DNA of 64,000 bases from Methylobacterium nonmethylotrophicum (lineage in GTDB: Bacteria; Pseudomonadota; Alphaproteobacteria; Rhizobiales; Beijerinckiaceae): NCBI RefSeq assembly GCF_004745635.1, contig NZ_SRLB01000023.1, positions 1-64,000 of the forward strand, in the 5' to 3' direction. This document shows positions 7,757 to 19,058 of this stretch, piece after piece. The notes under the pieces were generated by a model, which had not been told where the DNA came from, did not search any database, and worked only from the letters and a program-made list of their open reading frames with translations. Positions within the stretch are counted from its first letter, which is position 1; every line of letters starts with the position of its first letter. A program made the position numbers and the translations under genes.

Positions 7757-10555
7757 TCAGGCGGCGTCGCGGGCGGCGGCCGGGCGACCGGCTTCCAGGG
7801 GTTGCGACAGGGCAGGCGCAGCAGAAGGCGCGAGGGGGACAGCCTGCCGGCGCGGCGGCGCGAGCGGAGCCGGAACCGCCCCTGCGCCGGCCAGCGCCCG
7901 GATGCTCTCGGCCCAGAAAGCCGCGTCGAGGGTGGCCGCGTCGGGGGGCGGGGCTCGGTCGAGGCCGGGCGCCGCGGCGAGGAGGCCCGCGATGGCGGCA
8001 CGCCAGTCGGCCTCGGCCATGGCGGCCTGCGGCAGGGCGGCCTCCGGCATCGCGGAAGGCACCGCCGGCGCGCGGACCGGCGCGTCGACCGATCCGGGAG
8101 TCAGGGCCGGCATTGCGGCGGCCGGCACCGGCTCCGGCCGGATCGCCGCCGGTGCGACGGCCGGCGAGGCGACCTTGGCGGGGATGACGGGCGCGACCGA
8201 TGCGGGCGCGGCCGCGACCGGCGCGAGGGCAGCGGCCAGGGTCGCCGGGAGGTCGCGGGCGATCTCGTCGGCGAGGATGACCTGCGGCGACGGCTCGGCC
8301 GCCGGCACCCGGGCCGCGACGGGCGGTATCGCGGCGACGGCGGGTAATTCGGCCGCGGACGCCGCCTCCGGCACGGCAGGCGCCGGGAGCGCCGGCGGCG
8401 CGGACCGGCCGAGATAGGACACGGCGCGCAGCGGCTCGGCGACGCCCCAGGCGAGGAAGCGCAGGGTGCCGGTGACGAGGTCGCGATGGCGGCGGCGCCC
8501 GGCGAGGAAGCCCCGCAGGGCAGCGGCGTCGCCGTACATCAGCCCGGCCACCGTGCGGTACTCCGCGGGCGCGAGGGGCGCGAAGGCGACGACGCGCAGG
8601 TCCGGCGCCGGCGCCGCCCGCAGGGTGAAGCGGAGGGCCGGGCCGGTCCCGGCCTGCAGGAGACCGCCCTGCGGCATCGCCGGAAAGGGCGCGCCGTCCG
8701 CCCGGCGCAGGCGCAGGGTCGCGGCCTCCGCGCTCATCCGCTCGACCGTGACCGGCACCCGCTCGTCACCGATCGCCGCCAGGGCCGGCCGGCCGACCGG
8801 CAGGCTCGGGGTGGTCTCCTCCTGGCGCCGCTCCGCCACGGCGCCGAGGGCCACGCCGGCGATCACCAGGTTGAACCCGCACCACAGGCCGACGACGAGC
8901 ATCAGGCTGGTGACGCCGGGCTCGTAGAGGTAGCGCCACGCCGCCATGCCGCAGCCGGCCGCCAGCGCGGCGAAGATCGCGAAGAACGGCCAGGCGAGCG
9001 GCGAGAGGTGGTCGTGCGCGAGGCCGGCGCCCTTGGCGGTAACCGAGAAGCTCGGCCGCCGGGGCGAGACGATCACCGAGGCGATCGAGCGGGCAAGGTA
9101 CACGCCCTGGACGTACTCGTAGAGCTCGGACACGAACGGCCAGCGCACGTGGCCGTAGAGGTAGTTCTGGATCATCAGGTTGGCGACGATGTAGGTCGCC
9201 GTGTAGGCAATCGCCTCGTCCACCGACGACACGAAGATCTTGACGTCGAAGAAGATGTGCAGGAGCGGCGCCAGCATGAAGACCAGCCGCGGCAGCGGGA
9301 AGAACCAGAACGTCATGCTCGACAGGTAGGCGAGCCGCTGGATCGGCCGCAGACCCGGCTTCATCAGCGGGTTCTTGAGCATCAGGATCTGAATCATGCC
9401 CTGGCACCAGCGGGCGCGCTGGCCGATGAAGTCGGCCAGGCTCTCGGGCTGGAGGCCGGCGATCAGCGGCTTGCCGACATAGGCGCTGGTCCAGCCCCGG
9501 CCGTGCAGGTCGAGGGCGGTCTCGCAATCCTCCGTGATGGTGATGCCGGAGAACCCGCCGACGGCGTCGAGGGCGCGCCGTCGCAGGAGCGCCGCCGAGC
9601 CGCAGAAGAACGAGCCGTTCCACTTGTCGAGCCCGGCCTGGGTCACGCCGTAGAACATCTCGTTCTCGGACGGCATGCGGGCGAAGGTGCGCAGGTTCCG
9701 CTCGACCGGGTCCGGGTTGAGGAAGACGTGCGGCGTCTGGACCAGGAAGAGGTTCGGGTCCTCGGAGAACAGCCCGACCGTCTCGCGCAGGAACGAGCGG
9801 AACGGCGCGTGGTCGGCGTCGAGCACGAGCACGATCTCGGCCCGCGAGGCGGTGAGCCCGTTGTTGAGGTTGCCGGCCTTGGCGTGCTCGTTGCGGGCCC
9901 GCGTCAGGTAGCAGGCGCCGAGCGCGGCGCAGAGCGCCTGCAGCTCCGCCCGCCTTTCTTGCGCCGCCGCGGCCTTGGCGGGGTTCGGGTCGGCGCATTT
10001 CTGGTCGGTGCCGCCGTCGTCGAGGAGCCAGACGGTGAGTTTGTCCGCCGGATAGTCGAGGTTGAGCGCCGCCGCGAGGGTCACCGCCAGGATCTCGGTC
10101 GGCTCGTTGTAGCTCGGGATCAGCACGTCGACGGCGGGCAGATCGGCGTCCGCCGGAAAGGGCACGGTCTCGCGCACCAGCGGGTCGGCGGTGACGACGA
10201 GGCTCACCGCCAGGATCAGCACGCAGTAGAGCTCGGCCCCGAGCAGCATCATGCCGAAGCCGAGGCCGACCGGATCGTCGAGGGAGGGCAGCGTGCCGGT
10301 GAGGCGCCAGTAGACGTAGCGGATCACCACCAGGGTGCCGAGCGCCAGGAAGGCGAGCCGGGGCAGGCCCCGGCGGGGCGCTAGGAGCCACAGGGCCAGC
10401 ATGCCGGCGCAGGCCGCCCCGCAGAGCCAGAGCTGCGCCTCCGGCCCGACCGGCTGGGCGAGGAGCCCGATCGTGACCGCGGCCGAGAGGCCCCAGATCG
10501 TCCAGCGCAGGGACGCGGCGGCGAGGCCGTGGGCGGGCGTGCGGGAGGCGCCCAT
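7757..10555 (-). CDS. bcsA: Cellulose synthase catalytic subunit BcsA with a degenerate PilZ region
   Basis: Inner-membrane GT2 enzyme of 932 aa that polymerises UDP-glucose into beta-1,4-glucan. Membrane helices flank the catalytic domain: DDGGTDQ (179-185), DAD (246-248), FFCGS (316-320), TED (341-343) and QRARW (379-383). The region after the last helices, where BcsA proteins carry PilZ, starts ERRQEETTPSLPV (575-587). It has no RxxxR motif, and RMSAEA (606-611) stands where D/NxSxxG is expected. The last 212 residues are Ala/Pro-rich, an unusually long tail. The start at 10555 (MGASRTPAHG) overlaps the bcsS stop by one base (TGATG); an open frame upstream of it is not coding. Confidence 0.95.
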   Translation of the reverse strand: MGASRTPAHGLAAASLRWTIWGLSAAVTIGLLAQPVGPEAQLWLCGAACAGMLALWLLAPRRGLPRLAFLALGTLVVIRYVYWRLTGTLPSLDDPVGLGFGMMLLGAELYCVLILAVSLVVTADPLVRETVPFPADADLPAVDVLIPSYNEPTEILAVTLAAALNLDYPADKLTVWLLDDGGTDQKCADPNPAKAAAAQERRAELQALCAALGACYLTRARNEHAKAGNLNNGLTASRAEIVLVLDADHAPFRSFLRETVGLFSEDPNLFLVQTPHVFLNPDPVERNLRTFARMPSENEMFYGVTQAGLDKWNGSFFCGSAALLRRRALDAVGGFSGITITEDCETALDLHGRGWTSAYVGKPLIAGLQPESLADFIGQRARWCQGMIQILMLKNPLMKPGLRPIQRLAYLSSMTFWFFPLPRLVFMLAPLLHIFFDVKIFVSSVDEAIAYTATYIVANLMIQNYLYGHVRWPFVSELYEYVQGVYLARSIASVIVSPRRPSFSVTAKGAGLAHDHLSPLAWPFFAIFAALAAGCGMAAWRYLYEPGVTSLMLVVGLWCGFNLVIAGVALGAVAERRQEETTPSLPVGRPALAAIGDERVPVTVERMSAEAATLRLRRADGAPFPAMPQGGLLQAGTGPALRFTLRAAPAPDLRVVAFAPLAPAEYRTVAGLMYGDAAALRGFLAGRRRHRDLVTGTLRFLAWGVAEPLRAVSYLGRSAPPALPAPAVPEAASAAELPAVAAIPPVAARVPAAEPSPQVILADEIARDLPATLAAALAPVAAAPASVAPVIPAKVASPAVAPAAIRPEPVPAAAMPALTPGSVDAPVRAPAVPSAMPEAALPQAAMAEADWRAAIAGLLAAAPGLDRAPPPDAATLDAAFWAESIRALAGAGAVPAPLAPPRRQAVPLAPSAAPALSQPLEAGRPAAARDAA

Positions 10556-11313
10556 CAGAAGCCCGCCCGCATGTCGACGGTGGTGTAGAGGCCGCCCTTG
10601 CGGGCCTGGTCGTGCAGATAGCCGGCGGCGAGGCCGAATTGCAGCGCGCCGACCTGCAGCCCGCTCCAGTGGGCGCCGATCCGCCACTGCCGGTAATAAT
10701 CGTCGCCCAGCACGGCGGCCTCGGGGCCGAGGAAGCCGCCCAGCACCGCGACGCCGCCCCGCACCCGGCCGTAATAGGCGTTGAACGTGCTCGCATAGGT
10801 GCCGGTGGCGTGCACCATCGTGCCGGGGGTCGGCCGGGCGTAGAGGTCCAGCGCCGCCTTGAAGCCGCCGGCGTTGCGCACGCTCGCCTCGATCCCCGGC
10901 AGGTCGTTGCGGCGCACGGTGAGGCCGACGAAGGCCGACAGCACCGCCTCGGGCCAGACCCAGCCGTAGCCGACCATCGCGGCCGCCTCCGCCTGCTGCC
11001 CGAGCCCGGTCCCGGCCCGGTACGAGCCCAGCACCGCATCCGCCCGCAGGCGCAGGCCGCTGGTGAGGAGGTTGCCCGCCGGCGCCGCCGTCGCGGTCGC
11101 GCCGGCGAATTGCGCCCCTTGCGAGCTCACGGTCGCCGCGGTGTCGACCGAGACGATCCAGGCGTCCTGGGCGCCGTTTGGCTCGGCCCCGGTATACCAG
11201 TCGGCCGCGTGCGCCGGCCGGTCGGCCGCGGCGGCGGCGAGCGCCAGGACGCCTGAGAAGACGCATGAGAACGGGCCGCGCCGGACCGCGACGCGAGCGA
11301 GTTTGCGGTGCAT
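10555..11313 (-). CDS. bcsS: Cellulose biosynthesis protein BcsS, predicted outer-membrane beta-barrel
   Basis: Protein of 252 aa with a signal peptide ending near AAD (residues 36-38). The mature part consists of alternating amphipathic strands (for example AAMVGYGWVWPEAVLSAFVGL) and ends in Phe (DMRAGF), the usual signature of outer-membrane barrels. It resembles the BcsS family of alphaproteobacterial cellulose operons, whose function is not settled. It is the first gene of the operon and directly precedes bcsA with a one-base overlap. With no BcsC barrel in the locus, BcsS is the best candidate for the outer-membrane exit, which is an inference. Confidence 0.78.
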   Translation of the reverse strand: MHRKLARVAVRRGPFSCVFSGVLALAAAAADRPAHAADWYTGAEPNGAQDAWIVSVDTAATVSSQGAQFAGATATAAPAGNLLTSGLRLRADAVLGSYRAGTGLGQQAEAAAMVGYGWVWPEAVLSAFVGLTVRRNDLPGIEASVRNAGGFKAALDLYARPTPGTMVHATGTYASTFNAYYGRVRGGVAVLGGFLGPEAAVLGDDYYRQWRIGAHWSGLQVGALQFGLAAGYLHDQARKGGLYTTVDMRAGF

Positions 11314-11560
11314 GTCGAAACGCCACCAGACCCTGCAACACGGGCAGGATCGGGCCCGCAGCGTTAAGCGGACCTTGCCGGGACGGGTCGCATCCCGTGC
11401 GATTAAGTCTTACATCCTTCAGGATAAATTCGGATGAGCGAGACTGCCGCGCGGGGCCCGTCAAGCCCCCGGGGCGCTCGCATCCACACCTTCACCGGAA
11501 TAGGCAGGAGCCCAAGCGCTGCGATGGTCCCCGTCCTCCCTCGCTCATTTCAGGAAGTCG

Positions 11561-11717
11561 CGGGATCCCCTCTCCCGTGTGGGAGAGGGGTAGGGGCGAG
11601 GGTGACACGGTCCTGGGTCAGGCTGTGACCGTTCCGCTGCCAGCACGACGCTCAACGCTCTACACTGAAGCGCAGCACCCTCACCCCTGGCCCCTCTCCC
11701 ACACGGGAGAGGGGAAC
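11561..11717. repeat. Inverted pair of REP-like palindromes (REPIN-type)
   Basis: Two near-identical palindromic units face each other about 70 bp apart: 11561-11605 (core CCCCTCTCCCGTGTGGGAGA, followed by a TAGGGG..GAGGGTG tail) and 11676-11717, the reverse complement with the same tail. A third single copy lies at 48291-48324. The pair sits in the 524-bp gap between bcsS and the hybrid kinase. The rest of that gap (11314-11837) holds only a small ATCCT/AGGAT palindrome at 11414-11425 upstream of bcsS; I see no gene in it. Confidence 0.8.
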
Positions 11718-11837
11718 CGTGCCAGATCTTGGAACGACGTCGTCGACCGCTGCGGAGATTGTTCCCCGCAGGGCGAGTACTTCCGGCGCCTGCGGCGATG
11801 CCGGCACCCTTTCCCAAGGTTCGCCTCCCCAACCGCC

Positions 11838-14575
<2,738 letters not shown>

Positions 14576-14786
14576 GACGGGCATCCGACGCGGCCAGGCC
14601 CGCTCGTCTCGTCGTGGCGCCGCAGGGAGGCATCCTCCGCGCCCGCAGGAAGGCCGGAGGCCGGCGCGCATCGAAACCCGTCGTCATGTCGGAAGTGGTC
14701 TCGGGAGAAGAACCAAAATTTGTCACATGATAGTTAATCATCAATTCATTAAACGAGACTTAACCTATCCTTGCGATCAGACCGGC

Positions 14787-15182
14787 ATGAACGCGTCGCC
14801 TCCCATGCCGCAGGTCGGATCCGCTTCCCCCACGTCGGCGCCCGTCGCCCCGGGGTCGCAGGACGGCAGCGAGCGGCGGCGCGACCGGCGCTTTCCCGTC
14901 ACCCTGTCGGCGCGCCTGCACCATGGCGGCCGGAGCCACCGCACGGAGATCCTCAACCTGAGCCTCGGCGGCCTGCTGCTGGCACCGGTGGCGGAGGCCC
15001 AGCTCGTCCCCGGCACGCGGATCCAGGTCGCGGCGGCGTCGATCGGCGAGGTCCGAGCCCGCGTCGTCGGCGTGAGCGCGCTCGGGATCCACGCGCGGGT
15101 CGAGGAGACGCCGGAGCGGTTCCAGCACGCCCTGGTGCGCCTGGCGCGGTTGGCGCGCATCTGGACCGCGTCGGACACCTGA
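14787..15182 (+). CDS. Stand-alone PilZ domain protein
   Basis: Protein of 131 aa: a Pro/Ser-rich N-terminus of about 28 residues, then a complete PilZ domain. Both c-di-GMP motifs are present: Arg-rich ERRRDRRFPV with RxxxR at R31-R35, and NLSLGG (NxSxxG, residues 57-62). No signal peptide or membrane segment is visible, so it is probably a cytoplasmic c-di-GMP effector. It is divergent from the hybrid kinase and preceded by an AT-rich stretch (14715-14780) likely to contain its promoter. It lies about 3.5 kb beyond the start of the bcs operon, whose own BcsA has lost these motifs. Partner unknown. Confidence 0.9.
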   Translation: MNASPPMPQVGSASPTSAPVAPGSQDGSERRRDRRFPVTLSARLHHGGRSHRTEILNLSLGGLLLAPVAEAQLVPGTRIQVAAASIGEVRARVVGVSALGIHARVEETPERFQHALVRLARLARIWTASDT

Positions 15183-15514
15183 GTCGCCGCACGCGCGACG
15201 GGCCCGGCAGCCCGTGCCATCAGCCACTCTCGAGCATCGGGGCGGGAGCGGCCAAGGCCGGGGCTCATCGGTCATCGGAAGGCGCACTCGAGGAGTGGCT
15301 TCACCGCCCCGTGGGGCCGTCCCCGCCCCGTCGTCCGTCGGGGTGCCGCTACGCCCGGGCCCGAACGGGTGCCGGGGCGATCGTCGCGGCCCGTCTCATG
15401 GGTGGCGTCATGCCTCCCTCCGTCGGCGTCGCCCGCCCGCGGATGCGGTGGAGCGCGGGAGGGAGGTTGATCCCGTCGCGGCCGGTCGTCAAGCGGTCGT
15501 GAACCGGCGGCGGG
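15183..15514. other. Intergenic region, convergent
   Basis: 332 bp between the convergent PilZ and GT21 genes. GC-rich like its surroundings. I see no convincing gene, RNA or terminator with a U-tract. Confidence 0.5.
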
Positions 15515-16660
15515 TCACGCCGCCGAGGCGTCGGTGCCGAGGCGGGCCGGCTTGGTGCGGATGTCCATGGCGTTGCCGCGCCAGACGATGTCGCGGGCGA
15601 CCCAGGCGGCGAGCCAGATCGGGATGAACAGGAGGTCGCGGGAAAGGCACGCGAGCGGCCAGCGCCAGGAGCGCGGCCAGCCGTTGCGGGCGGCGAGCCG
15701 CCACTCGGCGCCGTACCAGGCGGCCGCCGTGCCGAGCATCGCCGCGAGGCCGGCCAGCCCTCCGCCCGCCGCCGGCCAGGCGGCCAGCATCGGGATCACC
15801 GCGCCGGTGCCGATCTCGGGGGCGAAGAACAGCGGGAAGGTGACGCGGCGCAGGCGCGCCCAGCGCAGCTGGCGCGACCACACTTCCGCCGCCCGCCGCG
15901 GCCCGAGCGGCTGGGCGAAGGGCGCGGCGACGAGGTGGACCCGCCGGCCCATCGCCCGCACGAGCTTCGTCGCCGCGGCGTCCTCCGCGATCTCGGCGGC
16001 GAGCGCGCGGATGCCGCCCTGGGCTTCCAGCAGCGGCCGGTGCCACAGCATGCTCTTGCCCTGCGCGAAGCCGAGGCCCAGCGCCTCGCCGACATATTGC
16101 CAGCGCGCCTGGAGCGTGTTGAGGAAGGCGCACTCGACCTCGGCCCAGAAGCTGCCCGGCCGCGTGCCGATCGGGGTCGAGCAGACGAGGCCGGTGTCGG
16201 GCCGCCAGGCCGCGCGCAGGCGATGGATGTAGTCCTGTGGCATCAGCACGTTCGAATCGGCCAGGATGATCCAGTCGTGGCGCGCCGCGTCCCAGCCGCG
16301 GATGCAGTTGTTGAGCTTCGGGTTGTCGCTCACCCGCTCGTCCCCGACGATCAGCCGCGCCGGCACGCCCGGGTTCGCGGCGATCAGCCGCTCGACGAGC
16401 GGCACGATCGGGTCGGTGGCGCGGGCGACGCAGAAGATCAGCTCGTAATCCGGATAGGCGAGGCGGAAGCCCGAGCCCAGCGTCTCCTCGCTGTAGGTCT
16501 CGAGGCCGCAGACCGGCCGCACCACCGTCACGGGTGCCTCCGCGAGCCCGGCCGAGGCCGGATCCGGCCGCCCGAGGCGCCGGAGCGCGATGGCGAGGCT
16601 CGCGAGGTTGATCACCGTGAGGGCGAGGCAGATGATGGCGGCGAGGCCGGTACCGGTCAT
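15515..16660 (-). CDS. GT21-family glycosyltransferase (ceramide glucosyltransferase / HpnI-like)
   Basis: Membrane enzyme of 381 aa. It has an N-terminal membrane helix, then a GT-A domain with VVRPVCGLETYSEETL, the ADSN block (D in WIILADSNVLMPQDYI), EDAAATKLV and the acceptor-side motif RQLRW. Two or three C-terminal membrane helices end it. This is the pattern of bacterial ceramide glucosyltransferases and of the hopanoid enzyme HpnI. Without neighbouring hpn or sphingolipid genes the acceptor cannot be chosen. The start at 16660 is preceded by GGGAGG. Confidence 0.85.
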   Translation of the reverse strand: MTGTGLAAIICLALTVINLASLAIALRRLGRPDPASAGLAEAPVTVVRPVCGLETYSEETLGSGFRLAYPDYELIFCVARATDPIVPLVERLIAANPGVPARLIVGDERVSDNPKLNNCIRGWDAARHDWIILADSNVLMPQDYIHRLRAAWRPDTGLVCSTPIGTRPGSFWAEVECAFLNTLQARWQYVGEALGLGFAQGKSMLWHRPLLEAQGGIRALAAEIAEDAAATKLVRAMGRRVHLVAAPFAQPLGPRRAAEVWSRQLRWARLRRVTFPLFFAPEIGTGAVIPMLAAWPAAGGGLAGLAAMLGTAAAWYGAEWRLAARNGWPRSWRWPLACLSRDLLFIPIWLAAWVARDIVWRGNAMDIRTKPARLGTDASAA

Positions 16661-16862
16661 GCGGATCCTCCCGGGCCGGTGCCGACCCGCGCCCTGTCTT
16701 CCCCTCAAACAGGCGGGCTGTTGCAACCGTATGACGGCGCGGCATTCCCGGACCCCGGTGTTCCTCCCGGGCATCACCCTGGATCCTGCCCCCGGCCAGG
16801 CTAGATCCCGGACCCGATCCTTGAGCGATTCCTTGGCCGACCCCCGAACCGACGAGCCCGGC

Positions 16863-18950
16863 ATGACGCGCACGCCCGATCCCCGCCCGACCCTCCAGGC
16901 GCCCGACGACGACCCCCATCTCTGGCTCGAGGAGATCGACGGGGAGCGGGCACTCGCCTGGGTCGAGGCGCAGAACGCCGACACGCTGGCCGCCATTGCC
17001 GACGGCCGCTACGCCGCCGACCGCGACGGCCTGAAGGCCGCCCTCGACCGGCCGGACAAGATCCCGGGCGTCACGCGGCGCGGCGGCCTGCTCTACAACC
17101 TGTGGCAGGATGCCGAGCATCCCCGCGGCCTGTGGCGGCGCACGACGGAAGACGAGTACCGCAAGCCCGAGCCGGCCTGGGAGGTGCTCCTCGACCTCGA
17201 CGCGCTCGCTCGCGACGAGGGCGAGGACTGGGTCTGGAGCGGCGCCGCGAGCCTGCCGGGCAGCCACGCGCGGGCGCTGATCCAGCTCTCCCGCGGCGGC
17301 GGTGACGCGACGGTGGTGCGCGAGTTCGACCTCGCCGCCCGCGCCTTCGTGGAGGGCGGCTTCGCGCTCCCGGAGGCCAAGAGCATCCCGGTCTGGCTCG
17401 ATCCCGACACGCTGCTGCTGGCAAGCCCGCTCGGCGGGCCGGAGCACGCGACGCCCTCGGGCTACGCCCGCACGGTGCGGCTGTGGCGGCGGGGCACCGA
17501 CCCGCTCGCCGCGCCGGTGATCTTCTCCGCCGCCCCGAGCAGCATGGTCGCCTACGCCTATCCGGACCGGGAGGCCGAGCCGGAACGTATCGTCTTCGCC
17601 GAGCGCACCGGCTTCTTCGACGGCACGGTCAGCCTCGGCGACCGCTCGGGCGCCAGGACCCGCCTCGACATCCCGACCGATGCCGACGCGCACTGGCACC
17701 GGGGCTTCCTCGCCCTTCGCACCCGCACGCCCTGGGAGGTCGGCGGCGCGACCCATCCGGCCGACAGCGTGCTCGGCATCGGGCTCGACGCCTTCCTCGC
17801 TGGCCGCCGCGACCTCACGGTACTGTTCACCCCCGGCCCGCGCCGGGCGCTGCAGGGCTTCTTCTGGACCGGCGGCCACCTGGTGATCTCGGTTCTCGAC
17901 GACCTGAAGGCGCGTTTTCCGGTCTTCACCCCCTCGGCGGACGGATGGGCGGAGAGCCGCGTCGCGGGCCTGCCGGAGCTCGGCGTCGTCAGCGTCTGGT
18001 CGATGGACGGCGAGGAGGAGGAATCGAACGGCGACCTGCTCGTCGCCGCGAACGACCCCGTCACCCCCTCGACCCTGCTCGCCACCCGCCCCGACCTCGC
18101 CGCGCCGGTGCTGCTGAAGCAGGCCCCCGCCCTGTTCGAGGCCGAGGGGCTGGTGGTGACCCGGCACGAGGCGGTGTCGCGCGACGGCGAACGCATCCCC
18201 TACGTCCAGGCCGGGCCGCCAGGGGATACCGGCGAGGCGCCGGTGCACCTCTCCGGCTATGGCGGCTTCCAGGTCACCAACCTCGCCGGCTACTCGGCGA
18301 TCCTCGGCCGGCTCTGGCTCGCTAAAGGCGGCACGCGGGTCGTGGCCAATATCCGCGGCGGCGGCGAGTTCGGCACCCGCTGGCACGAAGCCGGCCGGCG
18401 CGAGGGCAAGGCGCTCACCCACGACGACTTCGCGGCCGTGGCCGAGGACCTGGTGCGCCGCGGCGTGACCCGGCCCGGCCGCATCGCCGCCGAGGGCGGC
18501 TCGAATGGCGGGCTCCTCATCGCCAACATGCTGACGCGCTATCCCGAGCGGTTCGGCGCGCTGTTCTGCACCGTGCCGCTGATCGACATGCGGCGCTACA
18601 CCAAGCTCCTCGCCGGCGCGAGCTGGATCGCCGAGTACGGCGACCCGGACAACCCGGAGGACTGGGCCTTCCTTCAGGATATCTCGGCCTACCATCTCGC
18701 GGAAGCCGGCAAGCCCTACCCGCCGATCCTGATCGCCACGACCCGGCGCGACGACCGGGTGCATCCGGGCCATGCCCGCAAGATGGCGGCGAAGCTCCAG
18801 GCGCTCGGCTACCCTGCCCGCTTCTACGAGCCCGAGGCCGGCGGCCATTCCCACGGCAGGAACAGCGCCGAGACCGCCGCCTTCGCGGCCCTCGGCGCCG
18901 CCTTCCTGCGCCGGGCGATCGGCTGGGAGCCGGAGGTGGCCGGCACATAA
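16863..18950 (+). CDS. Prolyl oligopeptidase family serine peptidase (S9A)
   Basis: Protein of 695 aa. The N-terminal beta-propeller begins with DDDPHLWLEEIDGERALAWV, typical of S9A proteins. The C-terminal alpha/beta-hydrolase carries GGSNGG (S547), D630 or D631 in RRDDRVHPGH, and H662 (GGHSHGR). It would hydrolyse short peptides after Pro or basic residues. No signal peptide is seen from the chosen ATG at 16863; the frame is open further upstream but without family similarity, and the RBS is weak. It is monocistronic, divergent from the GT21 gene. Confidence 0.9.
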   Translation: MTRTPDPRPTLQAPDDDPHLWLEEIDGERALAWVEAQNADTLAAIADGRYAADRDGLKAALDRPDKIPGVTRRGGLLYNLWQDAEHPRGLWRRTTEDEYRKPEPAWEVLLDLDALARDEGEDWVWSGAASLPGSHARALIQLSRGGGDATVVREFDLAARAFVEGGFALPEAKSIPVWLDPDTLLLASPLGGPEHATPSGYARTVRLWRRGTDPLAAPVIFSAAPSSMVAYAYPDREAEPERIVFAERTGFFDGTVSLGDRSGARTRLDIPTDADAHWHRGFLALRTRTPWEVGGATHPADSVLGIGLDAFLAGRRDLTVLFTPGPRRALQGFFWTGGHLVISVLDDLKARFPVFTPSADGWAESRVAGLPELGVVSVWSMDGEEEESNGDLLVAANDPVTPSTLLATRPDLAAPVLLKQAPALFEAEGLVVTRHEAVSRDGERIPYVQAGPPGDTGEAPVHLSGYGGFQVTNLAGYSAILGRLWLAKGGTRVVANIRGGGEFGTRWHEAGRREGKALTHDDFAAVAEDLVRRGVTRPGRIAAEGGSNGGLLIANMLTRYPERFGALFCTVPLIDMRRYTKLLAGASWIAEYGDPDNPEDWAFLQDISAYHLAEAGKPYPPILIATTRRDDRVHPGHARKMAAKLQALGYPARFYEPEAGGHSHGRNSAETAAFAALGAAFLRRAIGWEPEVAGT

Positions 18951-19058
18951 AGGTTTCTGCGCAGTAAAAACCCGGAACCTTGGCGCGGCGCGCACGTCTT
19001 TCCGGCACCAAGCGTGGCATCATGCCGTTCGCGTCCTGCCGGATAAGGAGTCTTCACG

